Source: CAZYPU01 sp964649665
Lineage (GTDB): Bacteria > Omnitrophota > Gorgyraeia > JABMRN01 > RBG-13-46-9
Direction: 5' to 3'
DNA: 64,000 nt
Assembly: GCA_964649665.1 (NCBI GenBank)
Contig: CAZYPU010000001.1
Location: 1 to 64,000, forward strand
The notes below the pieces were generated by a model. That model was not told the origin of the DNA. It ran no database searches and saw only the letters and a program-made list of their open reading frames with translations. Shown here one piece after another: positions 46,325 to 54,108 of this stretch (its first letter is position 1; every line of letters starts with the position of its first letter). Made by a program: the position numbers and the translations under genes.

Positions 46325-48633
46325 AGAGCAGGTTTTATAAATATCTGGCGGATAAAAGCTGGCTCATTGTGGAAAACGGGTATTCCCCCCGCGGCTTAAA
46401 AGTGAAGGAGAGCCTATTTACGCTCGGGAACGGCTATATCGGCTCAAGGGGTATTTACGAAGAAATACCCGACGGTACAGAAGCGGGTACTTACATAGCG
46501 GGCATTTATGATAAAGCGGTTTCCATGGTCCCGGAACTGGTAAACGCCCCTAACCCGATCGATTTTCGCATTGCGGTAGAAGGCGAAAAGCTGGATATCG
46601 GCAGGATGGATATTGTCGAAAACAAAAGAGTGCTCGACTTGAAAAATGGTATCCTTGCGAGAAGAACGATATTTTCGGACACGAAAAAAAGAAGGTTTTT
46701 ATACGAATCGCTTCGCTTTTTCAGCCTGCGCGAGGCGCACATCGGGGCGATGCAGGTTTACCTGAAAGCCATGGATAGGCCCGCCAGGATTATCGTCCAG
46801 GATACGGTGGATGATTCGGTGACAAATCCCGGGGGCATCCTTGAAGGGAGAAAGAGGCACACACAGCTTGTGGATGTCTCGGCCGCTCCGGACGTAAATT
46901 ATCTTTGCGTCAAGACGTTTACGAACAAAATCTGGATTGCTTACGCCTCGTTTCTTGCGATCGGAAGGGGCCTGGGCCAGGGCGTGGGCACGCTGAACAA
47001 GATCTTTAACATGTCGTTAAAGCGGGGCGAAACGGTATGTTTCACGAAAATTTTCTCAATACGCACCTCCAAGCATATCAGGCGCGAAAAGCTGAAAAGG
47101 ATAACGGTAAAGGAACTGCAGCGGGCAAAGCAGACAGGATTCACGGCGCTTCTGAAAAGCCATACCGCGGCGTGGCGGGAGAGATGGAAGACGGTGGACA
47201 TAAAAATAGCGCAAGACAAAGAAGCCCAGAAGGCCCTGCGTTTCAACATATACCACCTGCTCATAGCCGGCAAGGAAGGCGATGGCGACGTAAGTATAGG
47301 CGCGAAGACTTTGAGCGGGTACGGCTACAGGGGGCACATTTTCTGGGACACGGAAATTTTCATACTGCCGTTTTTTATATATACAAACCCCCACATAGCC
47401 AGGAATCTTCTGATGTACAGGTTTCGCCGGCTTGGCGCGGCCCGGGAGATAGCTAAAGCCAAAGGATACAGGGGCTCGCTTTTCCCCTGGGAATCCGCCG
47501 ACACCGGCCGTGAGACAACCCCGCCGTACGCGAAAAACCTGGATGGTTCCATTATAGAAATCCACACTGGCGAGATGGAACATCACATCGTCTCCGATAT
47601 CGCCTACGGCGTCTGGCATTATTTCAACATCACAGGCGATGTTGACTTTATGCTGGAGGCGGGGCTTGAGATGCTGTTTGAGGCGGCCAGGTTCTGGGCC
47701 AGCCGCGTGACGCGCAAACGCAGGAGAAAGAAATTCGACATAAACGGCGTCATCGGCCCGGATGAATTTCATGAAAACGTAAACAATAACGCCTATACCA
47801 ACAAAATGGCCCGATGGAACCTCCTCATGGCGAAAGATCTTCACAAGCGCTTTTGCAAACAAAGGCCGCGCGCCCTGAGAAGGGTAATGAGGAAAATTTC
47901 GCTCAAGGAAGAGGAGCTTAAGCACTGGGCGTACGTAGCGGAAAATATGAAATTCCCATTTTCGCAATCGAAAGGAATTATCGAGGAGTTCGACGGATAT
48001 TTCAGAAAAAGGGATGTCATCCCGAAAAAATTCAACCACTACTTTATGCCGATCGTCCCCCACGATATTTCCCTTTCCGACATCGCGAAAACACAGCTGG
48101 TAAAACAGGCCGATGTCGTGATGCTCATGTATCTTCTTTCGGAGAATTTCAGGGAAAGCCAGAAAGCGAAAAACTATTTATATTACGTGAAAAGAACCCT
48201 GCACAAATCTTCATTGAGTCCGAGTATTCATTCAATAATCGCTTCCGAAGTTAAAGACCGCACAAGGAGCTATCTGTACTTTCTTTTTTCGCTCTACGCG
48301 GACTTGAAAAATACCCACTCCAATACGGGAGACGGCATACACGCCGCCTCGCTTGGCGGCACGTGGCAGGCGGCGATAATGGGATTCGCCGGCTTCAGGA
48401 ACATACATAATCTGCCCTCCTTCGAGCCGCGCCTTCCCGCGCACTGGAAAAATATGAAATTCTGCCTTAAGTGGAGAAAATGCATCCTGAAGATCTTGGT
48501 CAGCAATAAAAGGGTAAAAATTTACGCCGAAAACCAAAAAAAAGGCGCCATGCTCATCAAATGTTTTAATTCGGTTTATAAAATACCATTTAACAAAACG
48601 CACACATTTTACGATAAAAAAGAAAAGAGGTGA
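46321..48633 (+). CDS. GH65 disaccharide phosphorylase (maltose/trehalose/kojibiose type)
   Basis: 770 residues, normal for GH65. The N-terminal beta-sandwich starts FTLGNGYIGSRGIYEE. The alpha/alpha barrel carries HIFWDTEIFILPFF, the catalytic-acid block NGVIGPDEFHENVNNNAYTN, the phosphate-site KQADVVMLMYLL and TGDGIHAASLGGTWQA, followed by the small C-terminal beta domain. It splits an alpha-glucoside with phosphate to beta-glucose 1-phosphate plus glucose, which the overlapping beta-phosphoglucomutase then converts. The exact sugar cannot be read by eye. Confidence 0.94.
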   Translation: MKSRFYKYLADKSWLIVENGYSPRGLKVKESLFTLGNGYIGSRGIYEEIPDGTEAGTYIAGIYDKAVSMVPELVNAPNPIDFRIAVEGEKLDIGRMDIVENKRVLDLKNGILARRTIFSDTKKRRFLYESLRFFSLREAHIGAMQVYLKAMDRPARIIVQDTVDDSVTNPGGILEGRKRHTQLVDVSAAPDVNYLCVKTFTNKIWIAYASFLAIGRGLGQGVGTLNKIFNMSLKRGETVCFTKIFSIRTSKHIRREKLKRITVKELQRAKQTGFTALLKSHTAAWRERWKTVDIKIAQDKEAQKALRFNIYHLLIAGKEGDGDVSIGAKTLSGYGYRGHIFWDTEIFILPFFIYTNPHIARNLLMYRFRRLGAAREIAKAKGYRGSLFPWESADTGRETTPPYAKNLDGSIIEIHTGEMEHHIVSDIAYGVWHYFNITGDVDFMLEAGLEMLFEAARFWASRVTRKRRRKKFDINGVIGPDEFHENVNNNAYTNKMARWNLLMAKDLHKRFCKQRPRALRRVMRKISLKEEELKHWAYVAENMKFPFSQSKGIIEEFDGYFRKRDVIPKKFNHYFMPIVPHDISLSDIAKTQLVKQADVVMLMYLLSENFRESQKAKNYLYYVKRTLHKSSLSPSIHSIIASEVKDRTRSYLYFLFSLYADLKNTHSNTGDGIHAASLGGTWQAAIMGFAGFRNIHNLPSFEPRLPAHWKNMKFCLKWRKCILKILVSNKRVKIYAENQKKGAMLIKCFNSVYKIPFNKTHTFYDKKEKR

Positions 48634-48637
48634 TTTT

Positions 48638-49018
48638 ATGCTTTATGTAAGGGACGTTATGAAAAAAGAAATCATTGCCGCTAAAATACACGAGCCCATA
48701 CAGCATATCAGCAAGGTCCTCACGGAAAAAAAGATAAGCAATATGCCCGTTATGGACACAAGGGGCAGGCTCATAGGCGTTGTTTCCGAGCAGGACATCA
48801 TAAGGGCGATGGAATCGGAGAATTTCATGAAGCTTACGGCAAAAGACATCATGACAAAGACGGTTCGTTCCGTGAAGGAGAACGATTCGCTTGAATATGT
48901 TTCGAAAATTTTCGTAGAGCACCCCTTCAGGCGGCTTCCCGTTACGCGAAACAAAAAAGTAGTGGGCGCCGTAACGCGCGAGGACATAATAAACAGCTTT
49001 ATGAGCGAGTATTATTAA
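48638..49018 (+). CDS. Two-CBS-domain protein
   Basis: A 126-residue stand-alone Bateman module. CBS 1 covers VRDVMKKEIIAAKIHEPI ... ISNMPVMDTRGRLIGVVSEQDII, and CBS 2 DIMTKTVRSVKENDS ... FRRLPVTRNKKVVGAVTREDII. Such proteins bind adenine nucleotides and regulate partners. It begins 4 bp after the GH65 stop, with GAGGTGATTTT as ribosome site, so it may sense energy charge for that pathway. Confidence 0.94.
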   Translation: MLYVRDVMKKEIIAAKIHEPIQHISKVLTEKKISNMPVMDTRGRLIGVVSEQDIIRAMESENFMKLTAKDIMTKTVRSVKENDSLEYVSKIFVEHPFRRLPVTRNKKVVGAVTREDIINSFMSEYY

Positions 49019-49027
49019 TAAAAAAAC

Positions 49028-49055
49028 TTGTCATTTCGGAGGATTGTGGTATAAT
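49028..49055 (+). promoter_or_regulatory. Promoter of the small membrane protein at 49084
   Basis: TTGTCA (49028-49033), 16 bp, perfect TATAAT (49050-49055). Confidence 0.72.
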
Positions 49056-49083
49056 CCTCTTTATTGAAAGGCGGGGTAAGAAA

Positions 49084-49275
49084 ATGGGTAAAACTTTAAG
49101 TATTGCAATGGGCGCTCTGGCAGCGTTCGTAGGGCTCGTCCTTCTCATAGCCTGGTGGTATGAATTTCTTTTTATGCTGAGAGCCGCTGTTCCGGTCCTG
49201 CTTATAGCCGGCGGACTTATCGCGCTTTTTGCCGGGTTCAGCGAGTTCAGGGATACGCTGAAAAGCCGGAAATAG
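49084..49275 (+). CDS. Small two-helix membrane protein
   Basis: A 63-residue protein made of two membrane helices separated by a short turn, with a polar end (GFSEFRDTLKSRK). It has its own promoter and a GGCGGGGTAAG ribosome site. No family recognised; not related in sequence to the small membrane proteins at 27583 or 36403. Confidence 0.65.
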   Translation: MGKTLSIAMGALAAFVGLVLLIAWWYEFLFMLRAAVPVLLIAGGLIALFAGFSEFRDTLKSRK

Positions 49276-49298
49276 CCCGCAAAAACCGCCATCCATAA

Positions 49299-49346
49299 CT
49301 ACTACAAATAGTAGCTTTCCACGTCGACATCTACAATATATTGTGT
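49299..49346 (+). promoter_or_regulatory. Tandem NrdR-like boxes upstream of nrdJ
   Basis: Box 1 (49299-49314) is CTACTACAAATAGTAG; box 2 (49331-49346) is CTACAATATATTGTGT. Both are palindromic and fit the NrdR core C-W-A-x-A-x-A-T-W-G-T, box 1 less well. Their centres are 32 bp apart, the three-helical-turn spacing known for NrdR sites, and box 2 ends 8 bp before the -35 element. The repressor gene itself is not in this window. Confidence 0.85.
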
Positions 49347-49354
49347 TTTCCCCC

Positions 49355-49382
49355 TTGACAAAGTGACTTTTTATGATATACT
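49355..49382 (+). promoter_or_regulatory. nrdJ promoter
   Basis: A perfect TTGACA (49355-49360), 16 bp, TATACT (49377-49382), then ribosome site GGGAGGAAAT before ATG 49408. Confidence 0.85.
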
Positions 49383-49407
49383 TATTTTCACCGGGAGGAA
49401 ATCTGAA

Positions 49408-51678
49408 ATGAAAAATAAAAATTTACATTTTTCGGAAAACGCAATGAAAGTCATGAAAAGAAGATACCTTGCGAAAAACGAAAAAGGCGAGAGTCGCGAG
49501 TCCCCGGAGGAAATGTTTCGCCGCGTGGCCGCAAATATCGCCTCGGCTGACGCGCTGTACGATAAAAGTAAGGATACCCGCAAAACCGAAGACGAATTTT
49601 ATAACGTAATGACGGGCCTGGAATTCCTGCCGAATTCTCCCACCCTGATGAACGCCGGCAGAGACCTCCAGCAATTAAGCGCTTGTTTCGTCCTGCCGAT
49701 AGAAGATTCGATGAATTCCATATTTGAAACCATTAAAGATACGGCCATGATCCACAAGTCAGGCGGCGGCACCGGCTTCAGTTTCTCGCGCCTCAGGCCG
49801 AAGAATTCCCCCGTCCGCTCTACCGGCGGGATCTCAAGCGGCCCGGTTTCTTTCATGAAAGTGTTCAACGCCGCCACACAGGCGGTAAAACAGGGAGGCA
49901 CAAGGCGCGGGGCGAACATGGGCATACTGCGCGTTGATCATCCGGATATACTTGAATTTATCACCTGCAAGGAGAACGACAAAGAGATAACCAATTTTAA
50001 CATTTCGATAGGCCTGACCGAAGATTTTATCTCCCGCGCCTCCGAAAACCGGGAATACGAACTTATCGATCCGCACACGAAAACACCCTCCGGCAAATTG
50101 AATGCCAGGTCGGTTCTGGATCTGATCATTAAAATGGCGTGGAAAAACGGCGAGCCGGGCATTGTCTTCATTGACCGGCTGAATAAGAATAATCCTACGC
50201 CCGAACTCGGCGAGATAGAATCAACCAATCCCTGCGGCGAGCAGCCTTTACTGCCTTACGAAAGCTGCAACCTCGGCTCAATCAATCTTTCGCTGATGGT
50301 AGATGAGGAATCGAAAAAAATAAATTGGGAAAAACTCGCAAAAACCGTAAAGATCGCCGTGCATTTCCTGGATAACGTGATTGACATGAACAGATACCCT
50401 TTAAAGCGCATAGAGGAAACGACAAAAGGCAACCGCAAGATCGGCCTCGGCGTGATGGGTTTCGCGGACATGCTGATAAAACTCGACGTAAAATATGACT
50501 CCGAGGAAGCCGTGAGGGTCGCGGAAAACACGATGAAATTCATCCTGGAAAAAGCGCTTGAGGCCTCTCGCGTTCTCGCGGAAGAAAGAGGAACTTTTCC
50601 GAATATTGAAAAGAGCATCTATGCCAAACACCCCCGACTCCGGCTTAGAAACGCGACTCTTACGACAATCGCGCCGACCGGCTCCATAAGCATCATCACC
50701 GGCTGTTCCAGCGGCATAGAGCCGCTTTTCGCGCTTTCGTACGTCAGGAAAATTCTGGATAACGAAATCCTGGCCGAGGCCCACCCGATTTTTGAAAAAA
50801 CCGCAAAAAGAGAAGAATTCTATTCACCCGAACTTATGAAAAAAATAGCCGAAACCGGCTCGATAAAAGACATAGAAGAAATACCGCCTCACATAAGGGA
50901 CGTTTTCGTTACGTCCTTTGATATAACGCCACCCTGGCACATAAGGATGCAGGCGGCTTTCCAGAGGCACACGCATAACGCCGTATCCAAGACCGTGAAT
51001 TTTCCGAACTCAAGTACCGAGGCCGATATAAACGAGGTGTACATGCTAGCGTATAAGACGGGCTGTAAGGGCGTTACCGTGTACAGGGACAAATCGCGCC
51101 AGGAGCAGGTATTAAATATCGGAAAAAAAGAGGAAGACAAAACCGCAGCGCTCACTTCGAATATAGTTCCGAGGCCCAGGCCCGACGTCATCTACGGCAC
51201 GACCACGAAAATAGCCACCGGATGCGGCAATCTTTATGTCACTATAAACGAAGACGAAAACGGACTTCCCTTCGAGGTATTCATGCAGATGGGAAAAGCC
51301 GGCGGATGCGCAATGAGCCAGCTTGAAGCCATTGGCAGGCTTCTGTCTTTGGCCCTGAGAAGCGGCATAGAGACGGGCTCCATCATCGAGCAGTTGAGGG
51401 GGATAAGATGCCCGTCGCCGAGCTGGGAAAAGGGCGGAAGGATATTTTCCTGCAGCGACGCTATCGCGCGCGTCATAGAAAGGCGCCTCGTTAAAGTAAA
51501 AAGAAAAGAAGAAAGCGAAGCGAAACCCGAGCCGCTGTCCCCGCCGGAGACAGGCGGTGTGGCCGTGAAAAAGAAAGCGGGCAGTGTTGTCGGCGTGTGC
51601 CCGGATTGCGGCGGGGCGCTGTGGCACATCGAAGGATGCATGGTCTGCAGGTCCTGCGGGTATTCCAAATGCGGATAA
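49408..51678 (+). CDS. nrdJ: Adenosylcobalamin-dependent (class II) ribonucleotide reductase
   Basis: 756 residues; reduces ribonucleotides to deoxyribonucleotides using a cobalamin-generated thiyl radical. QQLSACFVLPIEDSM holds one reducing cysteine, NPCGEQPLLPYESCNLGSIN the radical cysteine and its partner, and APTGSISIITGCSSGIEPLF the substrate site. The C-terminal CPDCGGALWHIEGCMVCRSC is a zinc ribbon, common in this B12 clade, plus redox cysteines. ATG 49408 is chosen over 49363, which lies inside the promoter. NrdR-like boxes upstream suggest dATP-sensed repression. Being oxygen-independent, it suits anoxic life. Confidence 0.97.
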   Translation: MKNKNLHFSENAMKVMKRRYLAKNEKGESRESPEEMFRRVAANIASADALYDKSKDTRKTEDEFYNVMTGLEFLPNSPTLMNAGRDLQQLSACFVLPIEDSMNSIFETIKDTAMIHKSGGGTGFSFSRLRPKNSPVRSTGGISSGPVSFMKVFNAATQAVKQGGTRRGANMGILRVDHPDILEFITCKENDKEITNFNISIGLTEDFISRASENREYELIDPHTKTPSGKLNARSVLDLIIKMAWKNGEPGIVFIDRLNKNNPTPELGEIESTNPCGEQPLLPYESCNLGSINLSLMVDEESKKINWEKLAKTVKIAVHFLDNVIDMNRYPLKRIEETTKGNRKIGLGVMGFADMLIKLDVKYDSEEAVRVAENTMKFILEKALEASRVLAEERGTFPNIEKSIYAKHPRLRLRNATLTTIAPTGSISIITGCSSGIEPLFALSYVRKILDNEILAEAHPIFEKTAKREEFYSPELMKKIAETGSIKDIEEIPPHIRDVFVTSFDITPPWHIRMQAAFQRHTHNAVSKTVNFPNSSTEADINEVYMLAYKTGCKGVTVYRDKSRQEQVLNIGKKEEDKTAALTSNIVPRPRPDVIYGTTTKIATGCGNLYVTINEDENGLPFEVFMQMGKAGGCAMSQLEAIGRLLSLALRSGIETGSIIEQLRGIRCPSPSWEKGGRIFSCSDAIARVIERRLVKVKRKEESEAKPEPLSPPETGGVAVKKKAGSVVGVCPDCGGALWHIEGCMVCRSCGYSKCG

Positions 51679-51685
51679 TCAACTT

Positions 51686-51802
51686 GCCATTGCGAGCGAC
51701 CGTCTCCGACCCTACAGGTCGTAGACCCGGAGGGAAGGGGGCGAAGCAATCTCATAGTTTTAGATTGCTTCGCCCCGACTTCGTCGGGGCTCGCAATGAC
51801 GA
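51686..51802. repeat. Palindromic REP-like element of the CATTGCGAG type
   Basis: CCATTGCGAGCGAC and GGGGCTCGCAATGACG at the ends, inner stem GGGCGAAGCAATCT/AGATTGCTTCGCCC. Related in core (GAAGCAATCT) to the elements at 21460 and 24251. Confidence 0.88.
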
Positions 51803-51814
51803 ATAATATATGTA

Positions 51815-52834
51815 ATGAAAATCGCGATAATCGGTTTTCCGGGGTGCGGCAAGTCGACCTGTTTCAAAGCCATTACGCGAAAGAAAAAAGAAGAGACCCA
51901 AACCCTTGACCCCACCAAACCGCATCTCGGCGCGGTAAAAATTCCCGACCCGAGGCTTGAAAAATTAAGAGCCCTCTTTAATCCAAAAAAACTCACGAAC
52001 GCCGAAATTATTTTTGAGGACCTGCCGGGCTTTCACATTCCGCAGATCAAAGAAGTAGAGGCCCTTGTGGAGGTTCTGGGTATTTTTTCCGGAAGGGACC
52101 CTATTAAAGACATTGAAAACGCGGACGTTGAATTTATGTTGAGCGATCTGGAAATAATCAATCACAGGCTCTCAACCCTGGAGAAGGAACTGAAGGTCCC
52201 CAACCCGCCGAGAGAAAGGCTGAGAGAGCGCGATACACTGCTGGAGTGCAGGGAATTTCTTGAGCAAAACAGGCCGCTCAGGGATTTGGAATTGAAAAAA
52301 GACAGGGAGAGGGAAATCCGCGGCTTTCAGTTTTTAAGCCGGAAACCGGTCTTTATTCTCGCCAATATAGATGAAAACCGCAAAGCCGCCGACATAACGG
52401 AAAAGACAGAAAAATTTTGCCACGGGAAAAAAATCAAATGCATGGAGTTCTGCGCGAAACTCGAATCCGAAATCGCCGATCTTGAAGAAAAAGAAAGGGA
52501 TGTCTATATTGAGGAAATGGGGCTCGAGAAAGAATCCCCGGAAAGGATGATCAGCTCCGCCTATGGCGCCCTTGGCTATATAACGTTTTTCACGGTTAAA
52601 GGAAACGAAACAAAAGCCTGGGCCGTTAAAGCCGGCACCTCCGCCATAGATGCTTCGGGGAAGATACATTCGGACATACAGAAAGGATTCATAAAAGCCG
52701 GGGTCATAGGTTTTGATGATTTACTTGCGTGCGGTTCGATGCAGGGCGCGAAGAAAAAAGGGTTGTTGAAATTAGAGGGAAAAGATTATACAATAAGAGA
52801 CGGGGATATAGTTGACTTCCGATTCAGCGTTTAA
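51815..52834 (+). CDS. ychF: YchF/Obg-family GTPase/ATPase
   Basis: A 339-residue P-loop NTPase with a C-terminal TGS domain. The P-loop is GFPGCGKST (usual GLPNVGKST), G3 is FEDLPGFH (usual DIAGL), and the specificity motif is ANIDE (YchF uses NxxE, which favours ATP). A helical coiled-coil insertion lies at residues 115-170. The TGS end SMQGAKKKGLLKLEGKDYTI and DGDIVDFRF is conserved. Divergence in the G-motifs suggests a YchF-like paralogue rather than the canonical protein. Confidence 0.85.
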   Translation: MKIAIIGFPGCGKSTCFKAITRKKKEETQTLDPTKPHLGAVKIPDPRLEKLRALFNPKKLTNAEIIFEDLPGFHIPQIKEVEALVEVLGIFSGRDPIKDIENADVEFMLSDLEIINHRLSTLEKELKVPNPPRERLRERDTLLECREFLEQNRPLRDLELKKDREREIRGFQFLSRKPVFILANIDENRKAADITEKTEKFCHGKKIKCMEFCAKLESEIADLEEKERDVYIEEMGLEKESPERMISSAYGALGYITFFTVKGNETKAWAVKAGTSAIDASGKIHSDIQKGFIKAGVIGFDDLLACGSMQGAKKKGLLKLEGKDYTIRDGDIVDFRFSV

Positions 52835-52854
52835 ATACGAAAAAGTCCTCCAAT

Positions 52855-52941
52855 TGTCATTCTGAGGCGCTTCGCCGCCGAAGGCGGCAGGGCGCCGAAG
52901 AATCTTAACGATAAGATCCTTCGCTCGGCTCAGGATGACAG
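52855..52941. repeat. Palindromic repeat of the GTCATTCTGAG type
   Basis: GTCATTCTGAG pairs with CTCAGGATGAC; the inner sequence GCCGCCGAAGGCGGC is a strong hairpin. A common type of dispersed repeat. Confidence 0.85.
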
Positions 52942-53011
52942 GTGGAATGGCTTTTTCAATAGTTGTTGCACTTTTTCGACAAACAATTTAAATTCAAATG
53001 GCAAAATTCAA

Positions 53012-53569
53012 ATGTTTCAGACACTGCTTTTAATTTTGATCCTGTCAGTTCCGCTCACCGGGTGCGGCCGCGTGAGCGAAAGTAAAATAAGCGAAATTCT
53101 CAAGAAAGATCCCTCGTTCGAAAAAGATTTAAGCAGAAAAAAACAGATAGCTTCGAAAATCTCGGATTTAAAAAACTCCCACCGGGAAGAGAAGCGCGAT
53201 ATTGCCCAAAAAATACGCACGCTCGAAACAAGTTTGAAGGATAAAAGGAATGCTCTCAACACGGCGATTCTTTCGCTGGAGGCCGGAATTCAGCCGAACA
53301 TACGCGAACTGCGCGCCGGGCTGAAAGGGAAACGCTCCGAATACGCCTTAAAGAATAAGGAATTTAAAAGTTCCATCGCGAAGGCGGAAAATATAAGAAA
53401 ACTTCTTGAGAAGAAAAAAGAACTTGCCCTTTCATCGGACGAACTTTCCGTCTGGAATAAGAGGGTGCAAAAGCTTGAAGAGAAAATCACCGCCCTCCGC
53501 AAAACGCTTGAAGAAATCCGGGCCAAGATCCGCCTCATCAAAACCGAGATCCGCATCCTCGAAGAGTAA
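53012..53569 (+). CDS. Coiled-coil lipoprotein
   Basis: A 185-residue protein with a signal peptide ending in lipobox PLTGC (Cys18). After it comes one long heptad-rich helix (residues 30-185), alternately Lys/Glu-rich, with no other domain. The arrangement recalls periplasmic lipid-anchored spacers (for example Lpp or TolC-clamp-like proteins), but no family is evident. It lies before the giant gene 2 region but has no shared promoter. Confidence 0.78.
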   Translation: MFQTLLLILILSVPLTGCGRVSESKISEILKKDPSFEKDLSRKKQIASKISDLKNSHREEKRDIAQKIRTLETSLKDKRNALNTAILSLEAGIQPNIRELRAGLKGKRSEYALKNKEFKSSIAKAENIRKLLEKKKELALSSDELSVWNKRVQKLEEKITALRKTLEEIRAKIRLIKTEIRILEE

Positions 53570-53610
53570 AACCACACTCCATCGTGAAGTCTTCCGGCAT
53601 GCATTTTAGG

Positions 53611-53759
53611 GCTTTGCTTTGGGGTGCATTCTTCCGCTTGCCGCTCGAAAAAGGATGCGCGCCTTTTTCTCGCTGTGACAAAAATCACTCATGTTCTAAA
53701 TGGCGCGATTGTATTCGCGATTTTTGACAGTCGCTCCAGAACACACCCCAAAGCAAAGC
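53611..53759. repeat. Inverted-repeat element 1 (16-bp arms)
   Basis: GCTTTGCTTTGGGGTG at 53611-53626 and its exact reverse complement at 53744-53759 bound 149 bp. The inside has no ORF of note but a small stem CGCGA...TCGCG. MITE-like. Confidence 0.82.
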
Positions 53760-53767
53760 TTCTAGTT

Positions 53768-53920
53768 ACAATAGGGGACGTTTCACTTTGACGTAACAGC
53801 TTGCGAATAAAGATGTTAGAACACGTCATTTTCCGCTTTTTTTCTACAAAAGTGGAAAATGGCAAGTTGTATATTATTGTAACACAATGAGTTATGGCAA
53901 AGTGAAACGTCCCCTATTGT
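53768..53920. repeat. Inverted-repeat element 2 (23-bp arms)
   Basis: Perfect 23-bp arms (left starts ACAATAGGGGACGTTTCACT at 53768; right at 53898-53920) bound 153 bp with an internal hairpin CATTTTCC/GGAAAATG. Non-coding and MITE-like, 8 bp from element 1. The GGGGACG-type end resembles REP sequences mobilised by tyrosine (IS200-like) transposases; no transposase is present here. Confidence 0.86.
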
Positions 53921-54108
53921 CATTAAATCAACCCAAGCTAGCGTGCACTTCTCCGTGAATAGTTGACCCGTGTTAAAGATAAAAAAGCCAGATTAAATAT
54001 TACACTCCTGTGACACGCCGAAGCCGTGGATATGCTATATTACTCAAGACAATATTGCGGAGCCGCACACGCGCTTCAATAGTATTATAAAAGGCAAGAT
54101 ATAACCAT
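53921..54108. other. Leader region of giant gene 2
   Basis: Holds the promoter motif at 54008-54042 and an AT-rich 5' leader of about 60 bases with a weak AAAGGCAAG site. No other feature is visible. Confidence 0.6.
54008..54042 (+). promoter_or_regulatory. Giant-gene-type promoter motif, copy 2
   Basis: CTGTGACAC (54008-54016) and TATGCTATATTA (54031-54042), the same two blocks and offset (23 bp start to start) as at 5127-5161, although the rest of the two regions is unrelated. Confidence 0.72.
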
